Assembly (NCBI GenBank): GCA_965223305.1
Contig: CBDCWT010000019.1
Span: forward strand, 81,867 to 145,866
Length of the DNA stretch: 64,000 bases
Direction of reading: 5' to 3'
From: CBDCWT01 sp965223305
Lineage (GTDB): Bacteria > Planctomycetota > Planctomycetia > Pirellulales > Pirellulaceae
Within the stretch, counting starts at the first letter, position 1. Each line of letters opens with the position of its first letter. The position numbers were made by a program, and so were the translations under genes. Shown piece after piece: positions 34,664 through 44,444 of the stretch. The notes beneath the pieces were generated by a model. That model saw nothing but the letters and a program-made list of their open reading frames with translations. It did no database searches and was not told the DNA's origin.

Positions 34664-36064
34664 ATGTCGCTAGTTCTCGACACCGTGTTTCTTCGTTGGT
34701 ATCGGTCGTTCAACACAGCCTCGTCGGAGCGAGATAGAGTCAAACCATGGGAAAGGGTTGGAAACGAAGAATTCCAGTTTGTCGAAGTTGCAATTGACCC
34801 TCGGATAACAACCGTTGTTGGTGCGAACGAGAGTGGCAAGTCGCACCTTTTGTCGGCGATTCTCAAGGCGTTTAGCCAGCAAGAACCCTTCACTCCGGCC
34901 GATATCTGCCGCCATTGTGCCTACGATGCACTTGAGCAAAAGGCTGTACCACAGATTGGTATTCGTCTGTTGTCCGGAACCGCTGATAACGCACCGGTCA
35001 ACAATATCGTCCAGCTGCTCGGCGGAAGTGTACGTGACAGCCGTGGTGTAACCGTCGTCCTCCAGCCGGAGAACGAGCCATACGCAACTCTGTATGACGA
35101 TAAGATGGCGGAGATTTGCACCGCCCAACAAACTGAGTGGTATGAAGCATCGTCCTCGATTCCATCAATAGAGTTAATCGAACCTGAACTGAAATTCACA
35201 AACCGCATTCATATCTCGCAGTTGATTGCCGCTTACGATGAGCCGCCCAAAGGAGAACACCAGACTTTCTTTGAGACCATGCCACTCAATAGTGTTGGGC
35301 GTCAGTTGCATCAAGCGTCGGTGCCGGCGACGCCGCCTGACCTAAACCAACCGAACCTGTTTCCGGGGGACTTTGTCGAGACCGTTTCGAGACTGCAGCA
35401 GAAGCTCTCGAAACATGTCATCCAGGTGAAGGGCGACCCGCGACTCGAGAGGGACTTGTTTGAATACATCTTGGGTGTGCCCAAATCAAAGCTCGAGTAC
35501 ATCCAGAAGTTGGGTGAACGCGACCGAGGCTACATAGAGCTACTCGTGTCCAATATTAACGAACGCATTCGTCAGCGTTTGGACTTACATAGCTATTGGT
35601 CGCAAGACCAAGACATATCACTGGGCGTCAACTACAAGGATGGGTTCTTCTACTTCGAGATTCACGACAAGACCGGCAAGGCTTTCACATTTCAAGAGCG
35701 TAGCTCGGGACTGCAGTACTTCCTTAGCTACTACGTGCAGAGTTTGGCAATCAAGAGACGTGCTGGCGACCGCGGATGTGTTGTGCTCATGGATGAACCT
35801 GACCGCTTTTTGTCGGCAATTGCTCAACGCAATCTCCTTCATGTATTCGAGATGTTGTCAGGACCAGATGACGCGAACCGGTTGCAGTTGGTCTACACAA
35901 CACATTCACCTTTCTCAATTAATCGGAATTACCCGGAACGCTTAAGACTTGTTCGCAAGGGCGACGGCAGTGAGGGAACACAGGTAGTCGAAAAGACTGC
36001 ATCCCGTAGTTACGAGCCCGTCCGTACAGCACTCGGTATCGAAGGTGGAGACACTCTATTCTTT
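34664..36064 (+). pseudogene. OLD-family nuclease, ATPase part (piece 1 of 3)
   Basis: 467 codons of an ABC/SMC-like ATPase as found at the front of OLD (overcoming lysogenization defect) nucleases. Walker A is GANESGKSHLL at about 53. The signature is ERSSGLQYFLSYY, Walker B is VVLMDEPDRFL at about 376, and the switch histidine is in TTHSPFSIN. The frame is cut by an IS256-family element after TLFF at 36064; the few residues after that belong to the insertion. No UvrD-like helicase lies next to it, which argues against a Gabija pair and for a stand-alone OLD nuclease. The break inactivates it unless the pieces work in trans. Confidence 0.85.
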
Positions 36065-37538
36065 GGTGGTGTAACATTCTTTCTGTAAAAGCGCAGTGGC
36101 GCGCCGAACTTAATTGATTCGGAGCGTCGCTGATAGGCGGCTTGAAAAAGCGTGGGCCGCTGTCGATCTTTCTTTTCGCAGGACACTACTCTAGCGAAAG
36201 GAGACCCACATGGCCCACGACGATCAATCTACTCGTTTCGAAGAGCTGCTCCAACTACTCGGCGAACATGGCTTTGAGGGAATGGGGCACGCGATTGAGA
36301 TTCTCATGAATGAGGCGATGAAACTCGAGCGCGCGGAAGCCCTGGGCGCGATGCCGTATCAGCGGACCGAAGCGCGACGTGGATATGCCAATGGATACAA
36401 GTCCAAGACGGTCAACAGCCGACTCGGCCAACTGCGCGTTAACGTTCCTCAGACCCGAGATGTGGAGTTCTATCCGTCGACATTGGAACGGGGCGAACGC
36501 AGTGAGCGGGCGCTCAAATTAGCGGTGGCGGAGATGTACGTGCAGGGAGTATCGACCAGGAAAGTGGCGGAGATCACTCAGGAGCTGTGTGGATTGGAGG
36601 TCAGTAGTACTCAGGTCAGTCGGGCCGCCGAGCTGCTGGACGAAGAACTGCAAGCCTGGCGGGAGCGTCCACTGGAAACGGTGCCGTATGTGATTCTCGA
36701 TGCTCGCTACGAGAAGGTTCGCCACGGAGGCAGCGTACGTGACTGCGCGGTACTGATCGCCACCGGCATTTTGGAGAACGGTCAACGCAGCATCCTGGGC
36801 GTCAGCGTCTCACTTTCCGAAGCAGAGGTTCACTGGAGAAGCTTCTTGAAGAGTCTGATCGACCGTGGCTTGCACGGTGTTCAGTTGATCGTTTCCGACG
36901 ATCACGCGGGGCTGAAGCAGGCTCGCAAGGCATGCTTCGCAGGCGTGGCCTGGCAGCGCTGCCAGTTTCACCTCCTCCAGAACGCTCTGAACTACGTACC
37001 CAAGATAACCATGCGTCCGGAAGTCATCCAGGACTTGCGTAACGTGCTCAACGCAGCGGATCGTCACGAAGCAGATCGTCTCCTCAAGTTGATGGTCGAG
37101 AAGTACGCCGAGACGGCGCCGGATCTATCCCGTTGGCTCGAGACCAACGTTGCGGAAAGTCTGACGGTGTTCGAATTGGAACCTTCTCACCGCCGCCGTC
37201 TTCGCACGACGAACATGCTTGAGCGGCTAAACCAGGAGATCAAACGTCGCACCAGAGTGGCAACGCTGTTTCCCAACGAAGCGTCGCTCCTGCGGTTAGT
37301 CAGCGCGATCCTCAGCGAGACCAGCGACGATTGGGAAACTGGCAAAGTCTATTTGACAATGCAAACAACGCCTCCCAAAAACGGAACACAGAGAAAGGCT
37401 AGCGGGGGTCCAGGGGGGCGGCAATGAGCCCCCCGGTCTGCGTGAACGCAAAAGAAAACGGCGGCGAAGCCGCTCCATACTATTTACAAAACGCGAAAAT
37501 GAGATCGACAGAATTTACAGAAGGAAGGTTGCTCGACC
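36065..37538 (+). mobile_element. IS256-family insertion sequence, copy 1
   Basis: 1,474 bp with imperfect terminal inverted repeats of about 25 bp. One end begins GGTGGTGTAACATTC; the other, read inward, begins GGTCGAGCAACCTTC, and both continue into TTCTGTAAA. An exact 8-bp duplication TATTCTTT flanks it (36057-36064 and 37539-37546). It splits the OLD-like nuclease gene. Confidence 0.95.
36210..37427 (+). CDS. IS256-family transposase, copy 1
   Basis: 405 residues of the mutator-like IS256 class. The catalytic acidic residues are in VILDARYEK, LIVSDDHAGL and NMLERLNQEIKRRT, with the family-typical CQFHLLQN between the second and third. Length is normal for the family. A GAAAGGAG site precedes the ATG. 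The protein is identical to copy 3 and differs from copy 2 at one position (Thr versus Ala in the segment FYPSTLERG). The gene looks intact, so the element may still be active. Confidence 0.95.
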   Translation: MAHDDQSTRFEELLQLLGEHGFEGMGHAIEILMNEAMKLERAEALGAMPYQRTEARRGYANGYKSKTVNSRLGQLRVNVPQTRDVEFYPSTLERGERSERALKLAVAEMYVQGVSTRKVAEITQELCGLEVSSTQVSRAAELLDEELQAWRERPLETVPYVILDARYEKVRHGGSVRDCAVLIATGILENGQRSILGVSVSLSEAEVHWRSFLKSLIDRGLHGVQLIVSDDHAGLKQARKACFAGVAWQRCQFHLLQNALNYVPKITMRPEVIQDLRNVLNAADRHEADRLLKLMVEKYAETAPDLSRWLETNVAESLTVFELEPSHRRRLRTTNMLERLNQEIKRRTRVATLFPNEASLLRLVSAILSETSDDWETGKVYLTMQTTPPKNGTQRKASGGPGGRQ

Positions 37539-37546
37539 TATTCTTT

Positions 37547-37723
37547 GGGATGCAAAACGTAATTGTTGAGGGCTTTAGCGACCAGAAATGCCTGATAGCT
37601 GCAGCACAATTGTGTGCCGCCGAACCGCAACGTGTTTTCTTGGACCTCAACGCTATCACGTTTCTCACCGCATCCGGTGTTGGCAAAATCCGACAACTTG
37701 TTGAACGCGTAAAGTCGTACGAT
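37547..37723 (+). pseudogene. OLD-family nuclease, start of TOPRIM part (piece 2 of 3)
   Basis: 59 codons reading GMQNVIVEGFSDQKCLIAAA, then FLDLNAITFLTASGVGKI and ending VKSYD. VEGFSD carries the catalytic glutamate of the TOPRIM fold. The piece joins in frame to the ATPase part once the IS256 copy and one duplication are removed. It ends at the left end of the four-gene transposon. Confidence 0.85.
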
Positions 37724-37879
37724 TGAGCGTGGGCGCGCTAATCGCGGCGAAATCCGGGATTTCTGAGCAACATCTTTGATGTTTTCAAAAAAATTCCCCT
37801 CAAAGAGCCTGATCACTGGACCTCGGTCTTTGAGGGGTGTACTCCGATGGTTTTTGCACAACCTGTTGGAGTACCTCCG

Positions 37880-38464
37880 ATGTACCATGATCTGCTCCGT
37901 GATGCTAGGTTCTGGTCATTTCTTGTCGATGTAGATCGCGATCTTGCGGAAGCGGCGCGGCAGGAGGCCTGCCCCTGTGGCGGGCGGCTGCACCGAGCCA
38001 ATTACCCTCGCAAGCCAAGAGGCGGACCGCCTGATTTGCCTGCCGCATACTCCTCTCGGATCAGCTTCTGCTGTTCGCGTGACGGTTGCCGCAAGCGGTT
38101 AACGCCACCCTCGGTCCGCTTTCTTGGTCGGAGGGTTTATCTCGGCGCCGTCGTCATTCTGGTGGCAGCGATGAGGCAAGGTCCGACGCCGCGACGCACT
38201 CGAGAACTGTCCAACCTCTTCGATGTCAACCGTCGCACGATCAACCGCTGGCGTGCCTTCTGGCGAGAGTACTTTCCGTTGACAACGTTTTGGAAGGTGG
38301 CACGCGGACGTTTAGTGCCAACCGTCGAGGTCGACGTTCTTCCACTGGCACTTCTCGAGGCCTTTGTTCACAGCGGACAAGACGACCGGGGATGGAAGCA
38401 ACTGTTGTTGTTTCTGTCACCGATCACGATCCCTGGAGGCCTTGTGATCGCGGGTTCGATTTGA
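37880..38464 (+). CDS. Transposon zinc-binding helix-turn-helix protein
   Basis: About 194 residues. Two zinc-knuckle pairs are visible (CPCGGRLHRANYPRKPRGG and CCSRDGCRKRLTP), then a helix-turn-helix (ELSNLFDVNRRTINRWRAFW). This layout resembles DNA-binding N-terminal halves of some transposases. It is probably the end-recognition or regulatory subunit of the transposon. The ATG at 37880, with GGAG eight bases upstream, is preferred over 37847. Confidence 0.65.
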   Translation: MYHDLLRDARFWSFLVDVDRDLAEAARQEACPCGGRLHRANYPRKPRGGPPDLPAAYSSRISFCCSRDGCRKRLTPPSVRFLGRRVYLGAVVILVAAMRQGPTPRRTRELSNLFDVNRRTINRWRAFWREYFPLTTFWKVARGRLVPTVEVDVLPLALLEAFVHSGQDDRGWKQLLLFLSPITIPGGLVIAGSI

Positions 38465-38556
38465 ACCACCGAACACCCGCAGAAGATGCAGAATCGACCA
38501 TCCTGAGCACGGGGTCTATGGTTCTCGCAGTCCTTTCACCACCTTTGTGAGGAGCT

Positions 38557-40038
38557 GTGATGAACCACACACCCAACCGATCGACTTCTGACTTGTGGGC
38601 TCGCTTCCGATTCTCTGTCGTGGGCTCACTCTTGAGTTCTCCCCCTGCGCGCGGAGAGCTTAAAGCGGCCCTTGAAGCTCTGGCCGAGAAGACTTGGACC
38701 CATCCGATCGATGGCCGCGAGATCCGTTTCGCTGCAGCTACCATCGAACGCTGGTTCCACCAAGCACGACGAGAGAAGCAGGATCCACTCGGCGTGCTGC
38801 GCCGCGCGGTCCGTAAGGACCGTGGCCAAGCGTCGTTCGCTCCGGAACTAGTCGAGCATCTACTGCGGCAGTACCGCGAGCACCCCCATTGGAGCTACCA
38901 GCTGCACTACGACAATCTCGCGGCCTTGGTGAAGACCGATGATTCGCTCGGCCCCTTGCGATCGTATTCCACCGTCAGGCGGTACATGCAGGCACACGGC
39001 TTCGTTCGCAAACGCCGCGCGAAGCCCAAGGGTCGGCCCACACGTCAACGCCACCAACGGCGAGAAGTACGCAGTTACGAGGCCGAATACGTCGGCTCTT
39101 TGTGGCACCTCGACTTCCATCATGCATCGCTCAAAGTGCTTGCCGACAACGGTCAGTGGCAACGCCCCATCGCGTTAGGCATTTTGGATGATCACTCGCG
39201 ACTCTGCTGCCACTTGCAGTGGTACCTTTCCGAGACCACCGAAGACTTGGTGCACGGCCTCGCGCAAGCCATTCAGAAGCGTGGCCTGCCGCGTGCCCTG
39301 ATGACCGATAACGGCCCGGCAATGGTTGCCGAAGAATTCGTCGAAGGACTGTGGCGGCTGAGTGTGGTCCACGAGAAGACGCTTCCCTACAGCCCCTACC
39401 AGAACGGTAAGCAAGAAGCCTTCTGGGCGACACTCGAGGGACGCTTGATGGAGATGCTCGAGGGCGTCCCCGAATTGAAGCTGGCGTTTCTCAATGAAGC
39501 GACGCAGGCGTGGGCCGAGATGGAGTACAACCGCGCCGAGCATCGTGAGATCAAGAGTTCGCCGGTAAGACGATTCGCCGAAGCGCCCGACGTGCTTCGC
39601 GTGAGCCCTACTTCGGACGACCTGCGTGATGCGTTTCGCCTGCAGACGACACGGCGCCAGCGGAGAAGTGACGGAACGATCTCCCTGGAAGGCGTGCGTT
39701 TGGAGATCCCTCCCCGCTATCGTCACTTCCGGGATGTGGTGGTGCGGTACGCCCGCTGGGACTTGCGGCGAGTCGATCTGGTCGACCCACAGAGCGGCGT
39801 GATTCTCTCTCCCATCTACCCACTCGATCGCAAGTCGAACGCCGATGGCCACCGCGGGACTCTCGATCCCGATGGGGACGACACCCCAGACGAGAACGAT
39901 CCGAGTGGTGCCCGGCCAGTTGGCTCTGATGTACCACCGTTGCTGAAGCAGATTCTCAAAGATTATTCCGCGACCGGAATGCCACCCGCGTACCTTCCTC
40001 AAAAACCAGCTTCCCAGAATGAAGGAGAAGAATCATGA
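38557..40038 (+). CDS. DDE integrase-core transposase
   Basis: 493 residues with a retroviral-integrase-like core: Asp in LWHLDFHHASL, Asp in RALMTDNGPAMV, Glu in YQNGKQEAFWATLE. The N-terminal part has a helix-turn-helix (EIRFAAATIERWFHQARREK) and a second basic domain (KRRAKPKGRPTRQRHQRREV); the C-terminal part is a Mu-type beta-barrel region. TG..CA ends and a 4-5 bp target duplication fit this class. The stop overlaps the next gene (ATGA), and the ATPase next door is the expected partner. Confidence 0.9.
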   Translation: MMNHTPNRSTSDLWARFRFSVVGSLLSSPPARGELKAALEALAEKTWTHPIDGREIRFAAATIERWFHQARREKQDPLGVLRRAVRKDRGQASFAPELVEHLLRQYREHPHWSYQLHYDNLAALVKTDDSLGPLRSYSTVRRYMQAHGFVRKRRAKPKGRPTRQRHQRREVRSYEAEYVGSLWHLDFHHASLKVLADNGQWQRPIALGILDDHSRLCCHLQWYLSETTEDLVHGLAQAIQKRGLPRALMTDNGPAMVAEEFVEGLWRLSVVHEKTLPYSPYQNGKQEAFWATLEGRLMEMLEGVPELKLAFLNEATQAWAEMEYNRAEHREIKSSPVRRFAEAPDVLRVSPTSDDLRDAFRLQTTRRQRRSDGTISLEGVRLEIPPRYRHFRDVVVRYARWDLRRVDLVDPQSGVILSPIYPLDRKSNADGHRGTLDPDGDDTPDENDPSGARPVGSDVPPLLKQILKDYSATGMPPAYLPQKPASQNEGEES

Positions 40039-40880
40039 ATGCCAAGAAACTGTTATCCCTGTGGGGACTGAAGTGGAATCCGTTTTCGCCCGAACTTCCA
40101 CCGGACGCGTTGTTCTCGACCGCCAAGGTTGATCATTTCGCCTGGCGTGTCGAACAACTTGTCCAGGAAGGCGGCTTTGCACTGATCTCGGGTGAATCGG
40201 GCACCGGCAAGTCGGTGGCCTTGCGAATTCTGGCGCTGCGTCTCGCGACGCTCCGTGACGTTGTCGTCGGTGTGCTGGAAAGACCGCAGTCGAGAAACGC
40301 CGATTTCTATCGCGAACTGGGTGACATCTTCTCCGTTAAACTCAGCCCTTCAAATCGTTGGGGCGGGTTCCGCGCGTTGCGGGAACGCTGGAGGTCCCAT
40401 GTGGCCACTTCCCGCATTAAGCCAGTGCTTCTGGTCGACGAAGCCCAGGAGATGGATCCGGAAGTGCTGAGCGAGCTACGCATCCTTTCCAGCGCCGAAT
40501 TCGACGCCACATCGCTGTTGACGGTGGTCCTCTCGGGAGATGGGCGGCTGCTCGAGCTGTTGCGGCATGAGGACCTCGTACCGCTGGGTACCCGGATCCG
40601 CGCGCGGCTTACGACGGAACCTGCCTCGCGTGAGGAACTGCTCGATCTGCTCAGCCATGCGCTCACGAAGGCTGGCAATCCGTCTTTGATGACAGGCGAA
40701 CTGATGGAGACACTGGCCGACCATGCCGCCGGCAACTATCGGCTACTGATGACCATGGGTGCCGAACTGCTGGCCCACGGAATGACCCGTGAAGTCGAAC
40801 AGCTCGACGAGAAGTTCTACTTGGAGGTGTTTCAGCCGTCACGGCCACGATCTGCGTCCGGGAAGAAGGAGAGGGTATGA
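40035..40880 (+). CDS. ExeA/TniB-like AAA ATPase of the transposon
   Basis: 281 residues. It begins with the ExeA-type motif LWGLKWNPFSPELPPDALF. Walker A is SGESGTGKSVALR, Walker B is VLLVDEAQEMD, and sensor and arginine-finger regions follow (GTRIRARLTTEP). In Mu, Tn552 and Tn7-like systems such an ATPase selects target DNA and activates the transposase. It is coupled to both neighbours by four-base overlaps, strongly supporting a single transposition complex. Confidence 0.88.
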   Translation: MNAKKLLSLWGLKWNPFSPELPPDALFSTAKVDHFAWRVEQLVQEGGFALISGESGTGKSVALRILALRLATLRDVVVGVLERPQSRNADFYRELGDIFSVKLSPSNRWGGFRALRERWRSHVATSRIKPVLLVDEAQEMDPEVLSELRILSSAEFDATSLLTVVLSGDGRLLELLRHEDLVPLGTRIRARLTTEPASREELLDLLSHALTKAGNPSLMTGELMETLADHAAGNYRLLMTMGAELLAHGMTREVEQLDEKFYLEVFQPSRPRSASGKKERV

Positions 40881-41842
40881 ACATGTCCATCAATGGTAAT
40901 GGTGAACAGTTGCTTCCGTCGGTCCGAGTGGCAGACATCCCTGCCGAGGAGAACACGCAGCGTTGGCTGGTGGAGCAGTTGTGGGGAGAGTCGTCGGTGG
41001 GCGTGATCGGAGGTGCCCCCAAGTGCTCCAAGACCTGGCTGGGGTTGGACCTAGCTCTCAGCGTAGCGACCGGCACGGAGTGTTTGGGCAAGTATGCAGT
41101 GCCGCGCGCCGGTCCCGTCCTGGTCTACTTGGCCGAAGATGCGCTGCCGATAGTCCGGGAGCGTGTGCAGGGAATGGCCCGGCACCGCGGTCTCAACCTG
41201 GAGACCGTCGACATTTACGTGATCACTGCTCCCACGCTGCGGCTTGATCGTGGACCGCACCGCGACCGGCTGTTTGAAACGGCCAAGCGGATTCGGCCGC
41301 GACTCTTGCTTCTCGATCCTTTGGTCAGGCTCCACGGAATCGACGAGAATAACGCCACCGAAGTAGCGCAGCTGCTGGCCTACTTCCGCTCGTTGCAACG
41401 ACGCCTGGACCTCTCTGTCGTATTGGTGCACCACACCCGTAAGAACGCGGCCGGCGGAGTAGCCGCCGGCCAAGGATTGCGTGGTTCCGGTGACCTGCAT
41501 GCCTTCGGGGATTCGAACCTCTACTTGCGACGCAGCAGGGAACGTCTGGTGCTGTCCAGCGAGCACCGTGCCCCGCCGGCTCCACCGCCGGTCTACCTTG
41601 AACTGGTTGCCACATGTCCAGACACGCCGCATCTGGAAGTTGCGGCGGAGCTCGAGGCCCACAACCGTCGCAGCCTCGAACAGCAGGTGCTTGCCCTTCT
41701 TACTGAGGGCGTGGTGCTAACGCGGGCCAAGCTTCGCCAGACCCTCTCGGTCAAAAATGAGCGCCTGGGAGACGTGCTGCAGGTGCTCGAGCGAACCGCT
41801 CGAGTGCGCCGCACGGCGACCGGCTGGCAACGCATCGACTAG
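40877..41842 (+). CDS. RepA-like AAA ATPase of the transposon
   Basis: 321 residues of the RecA-fold RepA/DnaB-like group. Walker A is GGAPKCSKTWLGLD, Walker B is RPRLLLLDPLVRLHG, and a VVLVHHTRKN strand follows, as in plasmid RepA hexameric helicases. The C-terminus looks like a winged helix (LTRAKLRQTLSVKNERLGDV). A second ATPase of this type is unusual in a small transposon and may supply helicase or replication-linked activity. It ends just before a strong terminator hairpin. Confidence 0.8.
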   Translation: MNMSINGNGEQLLPSVRVADIPAEENTQRWLVEQLWGESSVGVIGGAPKCSKTWLGLDLALSVATGTECLGKYAVPRAGPVLVYLAEDALPIVRERVQGMARHRGLNLETVDIYVITAPTLRLDRGPHRDRLFETAKRIRPRLLLLDPLVRLHGIDENNATEVAQLLAYFRSLQRRLDLSVVLVHHTRKNAAGGVAAGQGLRGSGDLHAFGDSNLYLRRSRERLVLSSEHRAPPAPPPVYLELVATCPDTPHLEVAAELEAHNRRSLEQQVLALLTEGVVLTRAKLRQTLSVKNERLGDVLQVLERTARVRRTATGWQRID

Positions 41843-41853
41843 CTCTCCAGAGG

Positions 41854-41895
41854 GACCGTTCCCCGTTCCCTATATATATGGGGAACGGAACGGTC
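41854..41895 (+). terminator. Terminator of the transposon operon
   Basis: GACCGTT and CCGTTCCC pair with GGGAACGG and AACGGTC around an alternating TA loop, with a two-base bulge. Further hairpins follow: a 13-bp stem at 41951-41988 and AAGGCAC..GTGCCTT at about 42000-42020. Confidence 0.7.
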
Positions 41896-42147
41896 TCATC
41901 TTTCTGTATGTGACCACGGCTCTGCGGTAGTGGGTGCCTTCGTCGGAGCCGGCCGTCGCTCGCTCGCCCTCTTCGGCGAGCGACGGCCGAGCGACAGAGA
42001 AGGCACACACGGTGCCTTTGTTGGAGAGTGCCGGAGCGAGCAGCCCTGCCGCCGGGACGGACGCTAAGCCGTCGATGTCGACGTAGCCCCAACTCCATCG
42101 ATTATCGTGATCAGAATACCATCAATTACCGTGATCACTCTCACGAT

Positions 42148-42981
42148 GACCGCAAGCCGATTACGGTTGCGATACTTGACGGCGATGAGGCAGGAGAGGA
42201 CGCACTAACGCAAATCGAGGATGAAGAGTTGCTTCCGCGTGGCACCTATGACACATACAAAGGATGCAAGGTGAAGCTCGAGGAAGCAGACACCGAACGC
42301 GTGAGCGAAGTGCTTGAGGATTTTGTGCCAGTAAAACTCCTGGCTGCCGGAGTGAAGGAATACCTGAAACGCGTTTGGAAGATGAGCCCAGACGACCTCG
42401 CATCCGTTGACGGCAAGCTGGTTGTCGATGCAAACAAGAATCTCGCACAACTCCTCGTGTGCGTAGTGCGTGAACTTGAACCACGCACTGAGCGAGTTAG
42501 CAAAGTACACATAAAGGGCGAGGTCATTGACATCGTCATCGATGAGTTGCTCTGCCTTCCGGCCTTTGAGGCAGAACGACGACAGTTTGTTGACCGATTT
42601 GAGATTGTGCTGAAAATGCTAGTCCGCCAACTGCAGGCTGCCGAAAAAGCATTTCGTCAATCCAACATAATCTTGCATTCTCGCATACTCATCGACGCCT
42701 ATTTGAAACTACGTAGAGGTGAAACCACGCGATACTATGTGTCAACGCTTCTTGGTAGCTTGGCGTCTGTCGTTGGGGGCACATCGGAGGATGCCAGGAA
42801 GACACGAGAACAGTTAGCGGCTCTCCAGGAGCTCCTTGATGATGAATCCTTGCTTGCCGCAGACCCCGTCGACGCGGGAGTCTGGGAAGCACGTCTTAGG
42901 CACCTTTGGAAATGCCCGTGGAAGGAGCCGAAGAAAGGGTGGAAATCGATTCGAGCTGAGCAGAAATCCGATGAGGTTTAG
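42148..42981 (+). pseudogene. OLD-family nuclease, TOPRIM C-terminal part (piece 3 of 3)
   Basis: 277 codons continuing DRKPITVAILDGDEAGEDAL; DGDEAG is the DxD metal motif of TOPRIM. The rest is helical and charged, ending WKSIRAEQKSDEV. With pieces 1 and 2 it restores an 803-residue protein (467+59+277) with no frameshift. Its own start is absent, so it is not expressed as a normal gene. Confidence 0.85.
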
Positions 42982-43246
42982 GTCGCAATTCGTGGACCCC
43001 CTCGGGTTACTTCGAAGCATCCGTGGGCGCAACCGAAATGGCCTGAGTTCGCCTTCCGCATAGAAGTGCGAACACGCTTGATGTGCACAAGTCTTTGGCC
43101 GTAAGCCAATGTCGGAGCTATCTACCCGTAATCACGAAGCTGTACGAGCTTTTTCAAGCGTGCTAGTGTCGAGGAAGGAATGCGAAAGTTCTTCGTAATC
43201 GCAGAAGATGTGCGAACTAGTCAGATGGCAGGGAGGCCAGCTAGAG

Positions 43247-43774
43247 ATGGCGTATCAATACGTACGGGAGCCATTGACGCAGGAAGATGCTGACAAATTG
43301 GCCAATGCCTGCGAGACCACACAAGAGAAGCTTTTGATTTGGCCGCTACTTGATTGTGGGCTTCGCATCTCGGAGCTTTGCAGCTTAACGCCCAAGCAAA
43401 TCCAGTGGCAGCAGCGGTCTCTTCGCATCAAGGGCAAGGGTGGTCCGCATGGAAAGAAGAGCAAGACGCGTGTGGTGCCGATGTCGTCACGGGTGCGGGC
43501 AATCTTTGAGCCCTACTTTGCACTGAATGACCGCTTTCCCATCGGGGTGAGGCGAGGGCAGAAGCTGGTTAAGGAGGTGGCGAATCGTGCTCGCCTCAGC
43601 GTTGAGGTTACGCCGCACGTTCTACGGCACACGTTTGCGACGATGTTTTTGGCAAAGGGCGGTTCGATAGCAGCATTAAAGAAGATACTGGGACATGACC
43701 GCCTGTCGACGACAGAGATTTACCTGAACCTGACTGACCAGCATGTCGTGGAAGAGTACGAACGCAAGTGGTGA
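43247..43774 (+). CDS. Tyrosine recombinase, catalytic domain only
   Basis: 175 residues with the catalytic set: Arg in DCGLRISELCSL, Lys in the KGKGGPHGKKSKTR hairpin, HVLRHTFAT with His and Arg, a final GHDRLSTTEIYLNL with the second His and the nucleophilic Tyr. The N-terminal SAM-like domain is absent, as in some Xer-type or accessory recombinases of plasmids. GGGAGG lies ten bases before the ATG at 43247, which decides the start over 43208. It could resolve plasmid multimers or serve an integration module. Confidence 0.88.
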   Translation: MAYQYVREPLTQEDADKLANACETTQEKLLIWPLLDCGLRISELCSLTPKQIQWQQRSLRIKGKGGPHGKKSKTRVVPMSSRVRAIFEPYFALNDRFPIGVRRGQKLVKEVANRARLSVEVTPHVLRHTFATMFLAKGGSIAALKKILGHDRLSTTEIYLNLTDQHVVEEYERKW

Positions 43775-44096
43775 GAGCAGTGACCGGTGCGTGGCTATCA
43801 CTAGCTACAGAACTTCTAATTGCTGTAAGCCAGCCGCTCGCACGAATTGTCTCCTTTAGAGTTCTACTGGCGTACGGAACAAACCCGGCAACCTGAGGCC
43901 GATGTTCAGTCGTTCGCGTACTTTACCGGCGGCGTTCGTTTACGCAAGTCACATCCGTGAAGTGGTCGAATTCTTGGTCTTCCGATATAATAAGGTTCAG
44001 AATCCAGCGGCCTCGGGGTTGGATTGGCAGGGGCGGTGGAGTATTTAGGATGTAACGTGCCTCCGGGAAGAGCTCCCTTTCCTAAGCGGTTGAACA
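43775..44096. other. Gene-free interval with a promoter-like site
   Basis: No gene seen. A TATAAT at about 43985 with a weak -35 could drive the XRE operon that follows. Confidence 0.4.
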
Positions 44097-44444
44097 ATGA
44101 TGAACGACGTTACGGCGAAAGAATTGGGCAGTGCTCTACGTGTCGCCCGAGTTGCTAAGCAATTGTCCCAAGAGGAATTTGCGAACCGACTGAGTTCGGT
44201 ATCGGGACGTGAGATTAACCAAAGCTACGTGTCTAGATTGGAGAATGGGGAGCCTCTAAGCTTCGAACGGCTCCAGTTAGTCTGCGAAGTCCTCCAAATC
44301 TCGCCGAGTGAGCTCTTGCTTTCTGCCGAGGAATTAGTACGTCTATCGAGACAACACCCTCGGGACATCTTGTTAGCGGCAAAGGAGAGGGTTGAGTCCT
44401 TGTTGAGTGCTCCAAGTAACTTTGCTGGGATGAACGAACGGTGA
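44097..44444 (+). CDS. XRE-family regulator
   Basis: 115 residues with a lambda-repressor-like helix-turn-helix: LRVARVAKQLSQEEFANRLS, then INQSYVSRLENGEPLSFERL. The C-terminal forty residues are helical, perhaps for dimerisation. It is the first gene of a tight three-gene operon and overlaps the second by GTGA. It is probably an autoregulator. Confidence 0.85.
   Translation: MMNDVTAKELGSALRVARVAKQLSQEEFANRLSSVSGREINQSYVSRLENGEPLSFERLQLVCEVLQISPSELLLSAEELVRLSRQHPRDILLAAKERVESLLSAPSNFAGMNER

Larger units (their letters stand above)
37724..42143 (+). mobile_element. Four-gene transposon with TG..CA ends
   Basis: A 4.4-kb element. Its ends read inward TGAGCGTGGGCGCGCTAATC (left) and TGAGAGTGATCACGGTAATT (right), matching at 13 of 20 positions. 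A second right-end copy of TGATCAC-ATAATCGATGG lies about 22 bases inward. Flanks show a CGAT duplication (37720-37723 and 42144-42147); five bases, ACGAT, if the terminal A is not counted. It carries a DNA-binding protein, a DDE integrase-type transposase and two AAA ATPases, all in one direction with overlapping ends. It interrupts the OLD-like gene. Confidence 0.85.

Noticed and set aside
36210..37067. Repeated small antisense frames inside the IS256 copies
   Set aside because: They recur only because the element recurs and lie in antisense to the transposase.
41510..41530. GATTCGAACCTCTAC resembling a tRNA T arm
   Set aside because: It lies inside the well-supported RepA-like ATPase gene and has no tRNA body around it.
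34664..43774. Gabija system (GajA plus GajB helicase)
   Set aside because: The OLD-like protein is present, but no UvrD-like helicase is adjacent once the insertions are removed; the next gene is a recombinase.
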